The notes beneath the pieces are model-generated. The model worked only from the letters and a program-made list of their open reading frames with translations. It was not told the DNA's origin and searched no databases. The translations under genes and the position numbers were made by a program. Positions 17,424 through 26,238 of a DNA stretch of 64,000 nucleotides are shown here, in pieces. Position 1 is the first letter of the stretch, and each line of letters begins with the position of its first letter. This DNA comes from Fusicatenibacter_A intestinipullorum (GTDB taxonomy: Bacteria > Bacillota > Negativicutes > Acidaminococcales > Acidaminococcaceae), in contig DWZP01000005.1 in assembly GCA_019117495.1 (NCBI GenBank), positions 41,695 through 105,694 on the forward strand, in the 5' to 3' direction.

Positions 17424-18129
17424 AGTAGAAAATCTTGTCGTATCCTACGGAGGCATTGAAGCCTTAAAGGGAATTTCGCTTGAAGTGCCCAAAGGGCAGA
17501 TTGTCACCCTTATCGGTGCCAACGGTGCAGGCAAAAGCACGCTGCTGCGCAGCATTGTCGGCCTTGTAAAGCCTAAAAGCGGGCAGATAGTTTATAACGG
17601 CGATAATATTACCGGGCTTAATTCACAGCAGATTGTAAAAAAAGGTTTAACGCTGGTGCCGGAAGGGCGCCGCATATTCCCTAACCTTACAGTGCTGGAA
17701 AATTTGCAGATAGGCGCATACATGCGCAGCGATAAAGAAGGTATTCAAAAGGATATCGACTGGGTATATGAAATGTTTCCTCGTTTGCAGGAGCGCAGCT
17801 GGCAGATGGCCGGTACGCTTTCCGGCGGCGAGCAGCAGATGCTGGCGGTTGGCAGGGCGCTGTTGTCGCGTCCGGAACTTTTGATGATGGACGAACCTTC
17901 GCTGGGCCTTGCGCCGTTGATTATTAAAGATATTTTTAACATTATTCAGTACATCAATTCCAAAGGCATGACGATACTTTTGATTGAACAGAACGCCAAT
18001 ATGGCGCTGAAAGTTGCCCACCGCGCTTACGTGCTTGAAACAGGTAAAATTACCATGAGCGGCACCGGCGCCGAACTTTTGGAAAATCCTGAAATCAAAG
18101 CCGCTTACCTTGGCAAAAAGAAAAAATAA
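17416..18129 (+). CDS. livF: Branched-chain amino acid ABC transporter ATPase LivF
   Basis: A 237-residue ABC ATPase that heterodimerises with LivG. Walker A GANGAGKST near residue 35, signature LSGGEQQMLAVGRAL near 133, Walker B LLMMDEPSLGL near 155. ATG 17416 is chosen since the GGGGGTGG ribosome site sits 6 bases before it; ATG 17410 would have no spacing. It ends at the operon terminator. Confidence 0.96.
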   Translation: MLKVENLVVSYGGIEALKGISLEVPKGQIVTLIGANGAGKSTLLRSIVGLVKPKSGQIVYNGDNITGLNSQQIVKKGLTLVPEGRRIFPNLTVLENLQIGAYMRSDKEGIQKDIDWVYEMFPRLQERSWQMAGTLSGGEQQMLAVGRALLSRPELLMMDEPSLGLAPLIIKDIFNIIQYINSKGMTILLIEQNANMALKVAHRAYVLETGKITMSGTGAELLENPEIKAAYLGKKKK

Positions 18130-18137
18130 AATTAAAA

Positions 18138-18179
18138 ATCCTGTCTGTATACCGTTAAAGTATGCAGGCAGGATTTTTT
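18138..18179. terminator. Terminator between livF and the convergent TPR gene
   Basis: A 15 bp stem (two G-T wobbles), ATCCTGTCTGTATAC with GTATGCAGGCAGGAT, flanked by T on the plus side and A on the minus side, so it can act in both directions. Confidence 0.9.
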
Positions 18180-18216
18180 AATGATTAATCCAAATTTTTA
18201 TTAACCTGAACTTTTG

Positions 18217-19278
18217 TTAATTCAAACTGTTGTTGTCAATTTCTTCGTCCGGAAATTCCATATTCAGCATTACCGGCGAATCAAGCGCTCCTTCTTTGGG
18301 AGTGCTTATTTCATAATGCCTGTCTTTGGCAGGGTCGTAGTAAACAAGGGTAATACTGTAATCAAGGTTGAACACAACAAGCACAAGCTGGCAAATGCCG
18401 CTGCCGCAGGGGCGCTGCAAATAGTGCATGGCTATAATATCCTTTTGTGCAGCCAGCCATTCAAAATTTAATTTGGACATTGCCGCTTCGTTCATGCGGA
18501 ACATAACGCGGAATTTAATGTTGTTCAGTTCTATCAGCCCATGGCAGAATGGAGAGTCGGCTTCCCAGTCCTGCGGCGCAAACAGCATTTTAATTTTGTT
18601 GAATTGTTCTTCGTTTTTAATAATGCCGGCAATGGAGCGCTGTTTTTCGTCGGCGTCCTTATCAAGCCCGGCTTGAAGCTTTTTGTCCTGCTCAGGCCCA
18701 ATCCAGTGGTATTCAAGCTGTTCCAAAGTGTAGCCGAGGCCGATTTCCTTACGCAGCGTTAAAAATTCGTAATCATCTGGCACAAGCTTTAAGCCTTCTT
18801 CAATGGCCTGCAATGCGCCTTCAGTAGAACCGAAGTGATAACGCAGCTTTGCTGCCTGTAACCAGCCCCACGGATATGTCGGTTCTTCCGTTACTGCTTT
18901 TTCGGCATATTCCATTGCTTCGGCAGGTTTGCCGCAGTAGGTAAGCGCAATAGAATAGCGGTAGTACCATGCGCCGCAGCCTTTGGCATTTTTTTCTGCG
19001 GGCTTCATTATCTCAAGTGAGCGGTAATAGGCAGGGTAAATATCAAGATTGTTGTAGGCAAAGCCGTACCACAGGGAAAGCTCCAGGTCTTCCGCTGCCT
19101 GCTGCTCTGTAAAACGGCCTTCTTTTACGCCCCGTTCCACAAATTTATCAAGATAATCAATCATTTTGCCAAAATAGGCTTCATAGCCTTCGTCAAAAGC
19201 CTCCAGGGCTGAAACGTCTTCGTCGGTTAAAAGACGCGCCGGGCCGGTTTTATGGGCTTTAGTATCTGCTGATGACAT
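18217..19278 (-). CDS. TPR-containing protein of unknown function
   Basis: A 353-residue cytosolic protein. Residues about 65-185 contain TPR-like helical pairs (WYYRYSIALTYCGKPAEAMEYAEKAV; alanine/leucine spacing of TPRs). The C-terminal ~130 residues (after KNEEQFNKIKMLF) are a separate beta-rich domain rich in aromatic residues that I do not recognise. ATG 19278 follows GGAG by 8 bases; a GTG at 19287 is less likely. No signal peptide or catalytic motif is visible. It sits alone between the liv and pst operons. Confidence 0.75.
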   Translation of the reverse strand: MSSADTKAHKTGPARLLTDEDVSALEAFDEGYEAYFGKMIDYLDKFVERGVKEGRFTEQQAAEDLELSLWYGFAYNNLDIYPAYYRSLEIMKPAEKNAKGCGAWYYRYSIALTYCGKPAEAMEYAEKAVTEEPTYPWGWLQAAKLRYHFGSTEGALQAIEEGLKLVPDDYEFLTLRKEIGLGYTLEQLEYHWIGPEQDKKLQAGLDKDADEKQRSIAGIIKNEEQFNKIKMLFAPQDWEADSPFCHGLIELNNIKFRVMFRMNEAAMSKLNFEWLAAQKDIIAMHYLQRPCGSGICQLVLVVFNLDYSITLVYYDPAKDRHYEISTPKEGALDSPVMLNMEFPDEEIDNNSLN

Positions 19279-19436
19279 AATTATCACTCCGTTTCCTTTA
19301 CTTGTTTACAGTTTAGCATATAAATTTATTTATGTTAAGAAATTTGTGCTGCCGGTTAAAATATAACCGGCCATTTTTATATAACGGAATAAAAATGTAA
19401 TGTTTTTTATAAAAAATTGCCCAAAAACAGAGCCGT

Positions 19437-19491
19437 TTTACATAGATTTAACATTTCTCCTCTAACAGATTTAATGTTTGGTCAGTATTAT
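19437..19491 (+). promoter_or_regulatory. Putative Pho box and promoter of pstS
   Basis: TTTACA (19437-19442) and TTAACA (19448-19453) repeat at 11 bp, followed by CTAACA (19462-19467) and TTTAAT (19470-19475); TATTAT at 19486-19491 is a likely -10 without a good -35. TT(A/T)ACA repeats in phase are the PhoP-binding pattern in Firmicutes, and phoB/phoR lie in the same cluster. The assignment is inferred from pattern and context. Confidence 0.6.
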
Positions 19492-19555
19492 TTAACCATA
19501 GCAATTAAATAAAGCAAATCAAAAGCAAATTAAAAATCTGGAGGCTTATGTAATT

Positions 19556-20440
19556 ATGAAAATGAACAAAAAACTTATTGCAGGCGTTATGTTGGCAGTT
19601 ATGAGTGCAGCTGTATTCACCGGCTGCGGCGGCGAGAAAAAAGAAGAAGCAGCTCCGGCAGCAGGCGGCAAAATCGTTGTAATCTCCCGTGAAGACGGCA
19701 GCGGCACCCGCGGCGCATTCATCGAACTTTTCGGCATTGAAAAAAAAGGTGACGACGGCAAAAAAGTTGATATGACCACTCAGGACGCTTCCATCACCAA
19801 CAGCACTGCTGTTATGATGACCACCGTTGCTGGCAACAAAGACGCTATCGGCTATATCTCCCTCGGTTCTTTAAACGATACCGTTAAAGCACTGAAAATT
19901 GACGGTGCAGAAGCAAGCGCAGCAAACATTAAATCCGGTACTTACAAAGTTGCCCGTCCGTTCAATATTGTAACTAAAGACGGCGTAAGCGCTGTTGCTC
20001 AGGACTTCATTTCCTTCATCATGTCCAAAGAAGGCCAGGAAGTAGTTTCCAAAAACGGTTACATTGGCAGCGACAAAGCTGAAGCATACAAAGGCAGCAA
20101 ACAGAGCGGCAAAATTGTTGTAGCCGGTTCTTCTTCCGTAACCCCTGTTATGGAAAAACTGAAAGAAGCTTATGTAAAACTGAATCCGGATGTTAACATC
20201 GAAGTTCAGCAGAGCGACTCCACCACCGGCGTTCAGTCCGCAATCAACGGCGTATGCGATATCGGCATGGCTTCCCGCGAACTGAAACAGAGCGAACTTG
20301 ATGCAGGTGTTAAGAACACCGTTATTGCTACCGACGGCATTGCAGTTGTAGTAAACAAAGCCAACAAGGTTGATAACCTCACCAAAGCTCAGGTTGCAGA
20401 TATCTTCACCGGTAAAGCAACCGAATGGAACAAACTGTAA
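19556..20440 (+). CDS. pstS: Phosphate-binding lipoprotein PstS with permuted half order
   Basis: A 294-residue exported lipoprotein (signal peptide with lipobox VFTGC, Cys24). Residues about 39-180 carry the block with SREDGSGTRGAF and AIGYISLGSL that normally forms the second half of PstS. Residues about 187-294 carry the block normally at the N-terminus: VAGSSSVTPVMEKL, DIGMASREL, DGIAVVVN, ending in DIFTGKATEWNKL. The gene therefore looks circularly permuted yet complete. It precedes pstCAB. A tiny ATG-TAA start-stop lies between the GGAGG site and the true ATG. Confidence 0.9.
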   Translation: MKMNKKLIAGVMLAVMSAAVFTGCGGEKKEEAAPAAGGKIVVISREDGSGTRGAFIELFGIEKKGDDGKKVDMTTQDASITNSTAVMMTTVAGNKDAIGYISLGSLNDTVKALKIDGAEASAANIKSGTYKVARPFNIVTKDGVSAVAQDFISFIMSKEGQEVVSKNGYIGSDKAEAYKGSKQSGKIVVAGSSSVTPVMEKLKEAYVKLNPDVNIEVQQSDSTTGVQSAINGVCDIGMASRELKQSELDAGVKNTVIATDGIAVVVNKANKVDNLTKAQVADIFTGKATEWNKL

Positions 20441-20477
20441 TTCACATTCAGCTCTAATATCGACAATACAGCAAATT

Positions 20478-20509
20478 TTAACGGTTGCCTTTCACCGGGC
20501 AACCGTTAA
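20478..20509 (+). promoter_or_regulatory. Stem-loop between pstS and pstC
   Basis: A perfect 12 bp stem, TTAACGGTTGCC/GGCAACCGTTAA, with an 8-base loop and no real T run. It probably stabilises or processes the pstS message so that PstS exceeds the permease, rather than acting as a strong terminator. Confidence 0.75.
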
Positions 20510-20555
20510 TTATAATAATGCAGAAAATTATTATTGATGGAAATTGTGAGGGTTT

Positions 20556-21410
20556 ATGAAAACAGGTAAAGAAGAAATAATGCGCCTTGTCTTTTTGCTG
20601 GCGGCATGCGCTTCCATTGCCCTTGTTGCAATGATTTGCGTATTTTTGTTCGGCAACGGCCTGCCGACAATAGGCAAAATTGGCGTAACTGAATTTTTCC
20701 TGGGCGAAACATGGCGGCCTAATAACGATTTGTACGGCATTTTGCCGATGATACTGGGCAGCGCTTATGTTACTTTGGGCGCTATCGTTGTTGGTGTGCC
20801 TATCGGCATATTAACCGCTGTTTTTATGGCTCGTTTCTGCCCGGACAGCATTTATAGATTTTTAAAACCGGCAGTTGAACTTCTGGCCGGTATTCCTTCC
20901 GTTGTTTATGGCTTCTTCGGCCTGGTGGTAATGGTTCCTTTTATCCGCGACAACATTGGCGGCACCGGCAGCAGCATGCTTACGGCTTCACTGCTTTTGG
21001 CAATGATGATTCTGCCGACCCTTATCAGCGTTGCCGAAGCTGCACTCAGGGCAGTGCCCAACAGCTATTATGAAGGCGCTCTGGCGCTTGGCGCAGGGCA
21101 TGTGCGCAGCGTATTTTTTACGATTGTGCCGGCTGCCAAATCCGGCATTATGGCGGCTATTATTCTGGGCCTTGGCCGTGCGGTTGGCGAAACAATGGCA
21201 GTAATTATGGTTGCGGGCAACCAGGCACGTATGCCGCAGGGGCTGCTTGAAGGCGTGCGTACAATGACGACCAATATCGTTATTGAAATGGGCTATGCAG
21301 CCGATATGCACCGCGACGCGCTTATTGCAACGGCGGTTGTGCTTTTTATATTTATTCTCATTATCAATTTAACGTTCTCGTATCTGAAGGGTAAGGTGGT
21401 ACAGCAATGA
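20556..21410 (+). CDS. pstC: Phosphate ABC transporter permease PstC
   Basis: A 284-residue membrane protein with six predicted hydrophobic segments. It contains GIPSVVYGFFGLVV near residue 110 and the EAA loop EAALRAVPNSYYEGALALGAG near 155-175, both PstC/PstA hallmarks. It pairs with PstA. The ATGA overlap with pstA supports coupling. Confidence 0.95.
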   Translation: MKTGKEEIMRLVFLLAACASIALVAMICVFLFGNGLPTIGKIGVTEFFLGETWRPNNDLYGILPMILGSAYVTLGAIVVGVPIGILTAVFMARFCPDSIYRFLKPAVELLAGIPSVVYGFFGLVVMVPFIRDNIGGTGSSMLTASLLLAMMILPTLISVAEAALRAVPNSYYEGALALGAGHVRSVFFTIVPAAKSGIMAAIILGLGRAVGETMAVIMVAGNQARMPQGLLEGVRTMTTNIVIEMGYAADMHRDALIATAVVLFIFILIINLTFSYLKGKVVQQ

Positions 21411-22267
21411 GCAGCAGTTCTTTAAGCAAAACGCTGTACAGGTACGGGCGCGACCCTGTGTCCATGACATTACTTGTATGCGTAATAGTTTCGGCAGTAA
21501 TTACATTCCTGTCGCTGGCCTTTTTGTTGGGCTACATTCTTTTGCAGGGTATTCCGAATATTAATTTAGATTTATTTGCTTTTGAATATAATACGGAAAA
21601 CGTTTCACTTTTCCCTGCTTTGGTAGATACCGTTATCATGGTGCTGCTGGCTCTGGCAATAGCCACGCCGCTGGGCATCTTTGCAGCAATTTACCTTGTT
21701 GAATATGCAAGCCGAGACAATAAAATTGTCGGCGTGGTAAGGGTTACGGCAGATACTTTGTCCGGTATTCCTTCCATTGTTTACGGTTTGTTCGGCATGC
21801 TGTTCTTTGTAACCTATTTAAAATGGAGCTACTCGCTTTTAGCAGGCTCTTGTACGGTTGCAATTATGATTTTGCCGCTGATTATGCGTACTACCGAAGA
21901 AGCGTTAAAAGCAATTCCCGACAGTTACCGCGAAGGCAGCTACGGCCTTGGCGCCGGCAAACTGCGCACGGTATTTGCAATTGTTCTGCCTTCTGCCATT
22001 CCCGGCATTCTGGCAGGCGTAATTCTCGGCATTGGCCGTATTGTAGGCGAAACCGCAGCGCTTATGTATACCTCCGGTACTGTTGCAGCGCTGCCGCACA
22101 ACGTATTTTCGTCCGGCCGTACTTTGGCAGTGCATATGTACGTACTTGCCAGTGAAGGCCTTTTTATGAAACAGGCTTATGCAACGGCTGTTATACTTGT
22201 TGTAATTGTAATTGCCATTAACGCGGCTTCTTCTTATTTGGCACGTAAATTGATGAAAGGGAACTGA
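21407..22267 (+). CDS. pstA: Phosphate ABC transporter permease PstA
   Basis: A 286-residue permease with six hydrophobic segments. Features are PLGIFAAIYLVEYA near residue 85, SGIPSIVYGLFGMLF near 120 and the coupling loop EEALKAIPDSYREGSYGLGAG. It overlaps pstC by four bases and ends one base before pstB. Confidence 0.95.
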   Translation: MSSSSLSKTLYRYGRDPVSMTLLVCVIVSAVITFLSLAFLLGYILLQGIPNINLDLFAFEYNTENVSLFPALVDTVIMVLLALAIATPLGIFAAIYLVEYASRDNKIVGVVRVTADTLSGIPSIVYGLFGMLFFVTYLKWSYSLLAGSCTVAIMILPLIMRTTEEALKAIPDSYREGSYGLGAGKLRTVFAIVLPSAIPGILAGVILGIGRIVGETAALMYTSGTVAALPHNVFSSGRTLAVHMYVLASEGLFMKQAYATAVILVVIVIAINAASSYLARKLMKGN

Positions 22268-22268
22268 G

Positions 22269-23021
22269 ATGGAAGATAAAATTACTATACAAAACCTCGA
22301 TTTATATTACAGCGAATTTCACACATTGAAGGATATCAACATGCATATCCGTGAAAAAGAAATCACTGCATTCATCGGGCCTTCCGGCTGCGGTAAATCT
22401 ACCTTGCTGCGCTGCCTGAACCGTATGAACGATTTGGTTGAAGGCTGCCGTGTAACAGGCAAAGTTTTGCTTAACGGCGATGATATTTACCTGAATGACG
22501 ATGTTAACATGCTCCGCAAACGCGTAGGCATGGTGTTCCAGAAGCCTAACCCGTTTCCGATGAGCGTTTATGATAACATTGCTTTCGGGCCGAGAACCCA
22601 TGGCATCCATTCCAAAAGCAAACTGGATGACATTGTTGAAGATTCTCTGCGCAAAGCAGCCATCTGGGACGAAGTAAAAGACCGCCTTGACAAAAGCGCG
22701 CTGGGATTTTCCGGCGGCCAGCAGCAGCGCCTGTGCATTGCGCGCGCCCTTGCCGTACAGCCCGAAGTGCTTTTAATGGACGAACCTACATCCGCCCTTG
22801 ACCCGATTTCAACTTTAAAAATTGAAGACCTTGCAGTAGAATTAAAACAGAATTATACTATTGTTATAGTAACGCACAATATGCAGCAGGCAGTGCGTAT
22901 TTCCGATAAAACAGCCTTCTTCCTTCTGGGTGAGGTTATTGAGTTTAATGACACTGAAACGCTGTTCAGCAATCCGAGAGAGAAAAAGACGGAAGATTAC
23001 ATTACAGGGAGGTTCGGCTGA
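22269..23021 (+). CDS. pstB: Phosphate ABC transporter ATPase PstB
   Basis: A 250-residue ABC ATPase: Walker A GPSGCGKST near residue 36, QKPNPFPMSVYDNIAFG (a PstB-specific stretch) near 95, signature FSGGQQQRLCIARAL near 148, Walker B VLLMDEPTSALDP near 170. It powers phosphate import and, in the usual model, passes the Pi signal via PhoU to PhoR. Its last base is the first base of the phoU ATG. Confidence 0.97.
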   Translation: MEDKITIQNLDLYYSEFHTLKDINMHIREKEITAFIGPSGCGKSTLLRCLNRMNDLVEGCRVTGKVLLNGDDIYLNDDVNMLRKRVGMVFQKPNPFPMSVYDNIAFGPRTHGIHSKSKLDDIVEDSLRKAAIWDEVKDRLDKSALGFSGGQQQRLCIARALAVQPEVLLMDEPTSALDPISTLKIEDLAVELKQNYTIVIVTHNMQQAVRISDKTAFFLLGEVIEFNDTETLFSNPREKKTEDYITGRFG

Positions 23022-23701
23022 TGGTAAGAAGCAGATTTATGGCACAGATGGAGCAGCTCAATACGGAACTTATCGTAATGGGCACCCTGTGCGAAAACGC
23101 TCTGGAAAAAGTTGCAAATGCGCTTGAGAATCCTACTGACGAAGTATCAAGGGACATAATTATTTTAAGCAAAAAAACCGAAGAAAAAGAAAGGGAACTG
23201 GAAAACATCTGCATTAACCTGCTTTTGAAACAGCAGCCGGTTGCTTCCGACCTGCGCCAGATTTCTTCCGCTTTAAAAATGGTAACGGATATGCGCCGTA
23301 TCGGCGAAGTTGCAGGCAACATTGCCGAAATTTTAAGCCAGGATAATTTAAGAATGGACTATGACACAAGCATTCTTAAAAAAATGGCTGCCGCTACCAA
23401 AAAGATGGTATCCAATACTCTGGATGCTTTTGTAAAAAGCGACATCCGCACCGCGCAGCAGGTTGAACGTGATGATGACCAGGTTGACGAATTGTTTGCC
23501 CAGTCCAAACATGAGCTGATTCAGATTATCCGCAATTCTCAGGACAGCGGCGAACAGGCCATTGATTATCTGATGATTGCCAAATATTTTGAAAAAATCG
23601 GTGATCATGCTGTAAATATCTCGCAATGGGTATTGTTTATGATAACCGGAACGCTTGAGGAGGACAGCATACATGATATTTTGCGTGGAGGACGATCCTA
23701 A
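23021..23701 (+). CDS. phoU: Phosphate regulatory protein PhoU
   Basis: A 226-residue all-helical protein with two PhoU repeats, each with an acidic metal-binding motif (RQISSALKMVTDMRRIGEVAGN near 76-97; YLMIAKYFEKIGDHAVNIS near 187-205). It represses phosphate uptake and PhoR signalling when Pi is abundant. It overlaps the next gene by 29 bases. Confidence 0.96.
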   Translation: MVRSRFMAQMEQLNTELIVMGTLCENALEKVANALENPTDEVSRDIIILSKKTEEKERELENICINLLLKQQPVASDLRQISSALKMVTDMRRIGEVAGNIAEILSQDNLRMDYDTSILKKMAAATKKMVSNTLDAFVKSDIRTAQQVERDDDQVDELFAQSKHELIQIIRNSQDSGEQAIDYLMIAKYFEKIGDHAVNISQWVLFMITGTLEEDSIHDILRGGRS

Positions 23702-24353
23702 TATCCGCGAACTTGAAGTTTATACTTTAAAATCTACCGGTTTCCCGGCGTTGGGGCTGGAAAGCGGCGATGAACTTTTTAAAGCGCTGGAAACCGTATT
23801 GCCGCAGCTGATAATTCTTGATATTATGCTGCCGGGCGAGGACGGTATGGCTATATTAAAACGCCTGCGCCGTGATAAGCGCACTGCGGACATCCCTGTT
23901 ATCATGGCTACGGCCAAAGGTTCGGAGTTCGACAAAGTACACGGGCTTGACAGCGGTGCAGACGATTATATTGCCAAACCTTTCGGCATGATGGAAATGG
24001 TGTCGCGTGTTAAAGCGGTGCTGCGCCGTTATGTAAAAGAAGATAAATCGAGCGAACTTACCAACGGTTCCATTACCATGGATATTGCCCGCCATATGGT
24101 TTTTGTAAACGGTGAAGAAGTTGTGCTGACTTATAAAGAATTTGAAGTTCTGCATAAACTTATGGAACGCCCGGGACAGGTTTTTACCCGCGAACAGCTT
24201 TTAACCGATATTTGGGGCTATGATTTTGCAGGTGAAACCAGAACCGTCGATGTGCATATCCGCACACTCAGGCAGAAACTCGGCAGTGCCAGTACGGTTA
24301 TTGAAACCGTGCGCGGCGTTGGCTACCGTATAGGTGCGGAGCATGAAAAATAA
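23673..24353 (+). CDS. phoB: PhoB/PhoP-type response regulator
   Basis: A 226-residue OmpR-family regulator. Receiver domain residues 1-120 with acidic pocket EDD (6-8), phospho-acceptor Asp50 in LIILDIMLPGEDG and Lys of YIAKPFG; winged-helix domain from about 130 with TYKEFEVLHKLMERPGQVFTREQLL and RTVDVHIRTLRQKLG. ATG 23673 follows GAGGAGG and lies within the phoU end. Position in the pst cluster assigns it to phosphate starvation control. Confidence 0.92.
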   Translation: MIFCVEDDPNIRELEVYTLKSTGFPALGLESGDELFKALETVLPQLIILDIMLPGEDGMAILKRLRRDKRTADIPVIMATAKGSEFDKVHGLDSGADDYIAKPFGMMEMVSRVKAVLRRYVKEDKSSELTNGSITMDIARHMVFVNGEEVVLTYKEFEVLHKLMERPGQVFTREQLLTDIWGYDFAGETRTVDVHIRTLRQKLGSASTVIETVRGVGYRIGAEHEK

Positions 24354-26007
24354 AATTTTCCGCGCGCTGGTGGCGCTGGCTGCAATGGCAGTGCTTGTGG
24401 CATCTGGTTTGATAACTTTCCTTGTTTCGCAGGATTATTTTAACGAAACAAAAAAGGAACTTGCCCAGGAAGCACGCTATATCAGCATGGGGCTGGAAAG
24501 CGGCGGCAATGACTTTTTAAATAAAATTGCGGCCGAAAACGGCAGCAATGTGCGCATAACGCTTATAGAAAAAGATGGCATAGTGCTTTTTGACAATCAG
24601 GCAGAAGCAAAAACGCTTGAAAACCATGCCATGAGGCAGGAAATTATGGAAGCTGTTGCCGTTGGCGCGGGCGAAGCAGAGCGTTTTTCGGATACGCTTG
24701 ACAAAACAACGTATTATTATGCCGTACGCCTTGAGGACGGTAAAATATTGCGCCTTGCGCGTACTATTGACAGCATTTATAAATCGGTGCTGCAAATGCT
24801 GCCGATAATGGGCAGCATTGTAATTGTGGTTGCCTTTTTGGCAAGTATTGTGGCGCGCAGGGTTACGTTTAATCTTATTAAGCCTCTTGACCAGGTTAAC
24901 CTTGATGAGCCGCTGGACAACGAAACCTATGATGAACTGGCTCCGTTTTTAACGCGTATTGCCAAGCAGAAACGCCAGCTGAGCAAAAACCTTAAAAAGC
25001 TGCGCGGCAAACAGGAAGAACTTACCATTATTACCAATAACATGAATGAGGGGCTTGTTTTGTTAAACGGGCAGCAGAATGTGCTGTTTATTAACGAAAG
25101 TGCGGCTAAAATTTTTGGCTTCAGCGCTAAAGAGGTTATTGGCAGAAATATTTTAACTGTTGACCGTGCGCAGGAGGTACAGGACCTTTTGCAGAAGGTT
25201 TCGCAGGCCGGTAAAGGCGAAGGGCTTTACGAAAAAGACGGGCATTTTTATCAGCTTTCCGGCAGCAGTGTAAACGGCAGCGGCAGCGTTATTTTAATTT
25301 ATGATGTTACCGAAAAAATGACAGCCGAAAAACTGCGCCGCGAGTTCAGTGCCAATGTTTCGCATGAACTTAAAACTCCGCTGCAATCTATTTTGGGCTA
25401 TGCCGAAATAATGAAAAACGGCCTTGTAAAAGACGAGGACAAGCAGCGCTTTTTGGAACGCATCCACGCCGAAGCGGGCAATATGATAGAGCTTATTCAG
25501 AACATCATGGAGCTTTCCCGCCTGGACGAAAACAAAACGCTGGATGAGTTTGAAGATGTTGATTTGCTTAAACTTGCGCAGTCGGTAACTTTACGTTTGA
25601 AACATAAAGCACAGACCAAAGGCGTAACTCTTAACGTAAGCGGCAGCAGCGCATGTGTTTGCGGCGTGCAGTCTATTTTAAGCGAAGTTTTGTATAACCT
25701 TGTCGATAATTCGATAAAATACAACAAAGACAACGGCAAAGTTGATGTTAAAGTGCAGGACGGCAGCGAAGAAGTAACCGTCAGCGTAAGCGATACCGGC
25801 ATTGGCATTGGCGCAGCCGACAGGGAACGAGTGTTTGAACGCTTTTACAGAGCGGACAAGAGCCATTCCAAAGAAATTGGCGGCACGGGGCTTGGGCTTT
25901 CCATAGTCAAGCACGGCGTGCTGTTCCACAAAGGCAGGGTAGAGCTTGAAAGCGAACCCGGTGTTGGTACAACGATAACCTTTGTTCTGCCTAAAAAGCG
26001 GCAGTGA
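24343..26007 (+). CDS. phoR: PhoR-type sensor histidine kinase
   Basis: A 554-residue kinase. TM1 is about residues 9-30, the extracytoplasmic sensor about 31-150, TM2 about 152-172, a short HAMP-like linker follows, then a PAS domain (about 225-330), the HisKA domain with H341 in SHELKTPLQSI, and HATPase_c with NLVDNSIKYN, DTGIGI and GGTGLGLSIV. ATG 24343 overlaps phoB by 11 bases. The sensor plus PAS layout matches Firmicute PhoR. It ends at a terminator. Confidence 0.92.
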   Translation: MKNKIFRALVALAAMAVLVASGLITFLVSQDYFNETKKELAQEARYISMGLESGGNDFLNKIAAENGSNVRITLIEKDGIVLFDNQAEAKTLENHAMRQEIMEAVAVGAGEAERFSDTLDKTTYYYAVRLEDGKILRLARTIDSIYKSVLQMLPIMGSIVIVVAFLASIVARRVTFNLIKPLDQVNLDEPLDNETYDELAPFLTRIAKQKRQLSKNLKKLRGKQEELTIITNNMNEGLVLLNGQQNVLFINESAAKIFGFSAKEVIGRNILTVDRAQEVQDLLQKVSQAGKGEGLYEKDGHFYQLSGSSVNGSGSVILIYDVTEKMTAEKLRREFSANVSHELKTPLQSILGYAEIMKNGLVKDEDKQRFLERIHAEAGNMIELIQNIMELSRLDENKTLDEFEDVDLLKLAQSVTLRLKHKAQTKGVTLNVSGSSACVCGVQSILSEVLYNLVDNSIKYNKDNGKVDVKVQDGSEEVTVSVSDTGIGIGAADRERVFERFYRADKSHSKEIGGTGLGLSIVKHGVLFHKGRVELESEPGVGTTITFVLPKKRQ

Positions 26008-26026
26008 TTTTGAAATTCTCCATTTT

Positions 26027-26066
26027 AAAAGACAGCAGTTTAATTTGGCTGCTGTCTTTTATTTTT
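26027..26066 (+). terminator. Terminator of the pst-pho operon
   Basis: AAAAGACAGCAG and its complement around a short loop, followed by TTTTATTTTTT. Confidence 0.9.
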
Positions 26067-26069
26067 TGC

Positions 26070-26098
26070 TTGTCAAATATAAATTTTTTGGTTATAAT
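26070..26098 (+). promoter_or_regulatory. Promoter of the queuosine operon
   Basis: TTGTCA at 26070-26075 and TATAAT at 26093-26098 with a 17 bp spacer, starting transcription just upstream of the preQ1 aptamer. Confidence 0.85.
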
Positions 26099-26113
26099 GT
26101 TTAAGTAACTTAA

Positions 26114-26154
26114 TAGGACTGTTCGGAACCATCCAGTCCCTAAACAAAACTATG
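26114..26154 (+). promoter_or_regulatory. preQ1 class I riboswitch aptamer
   Basis: P1 stem GGACTG (26116-26121) with CAGTCC (26134-26139) encloses the loop TTCGGAACCATC, followed by the A-rich pseudoknot tail AAACAAAACTA. This matches the preQ1-I pattern (hairpin plus AAAACUA tail) by eye. It lies directly upstream of queC-queT-queF, the genes this class controls. Ligand binding should favour the terminator at 26193. Confidence 0.9.
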
Positions 26155-26192
26155 GGCGTGTGCCGTATAAGCGGCCTTTATATTGTTATGCA

Positions 26193-26220
26193 ATCCGTCT
26201 GTAGCCAGACGGATTTTTTA
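26193..26220 (+). terminator. Expression-platform terminator of the preQ1 riboswitch
   Basis: A perfect 9 bp stem ATCCGTCTG/CAGACGGAT with a TAGC loop and six T, lying between the aptamer and the queC ribosome site. It supports transcriptional control. Confidence 0.9.
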
Positions 26221-26238
26221 TTTTACGGAGGCATAATT

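Noticed and set aside
26152..26238. N-terminal extension of queC from an upstream ATG
   Set aside because: It overlaps the preQ1 aptamer and terminator; family homology starts at the TTG at 26239, which has a good ribosome site.
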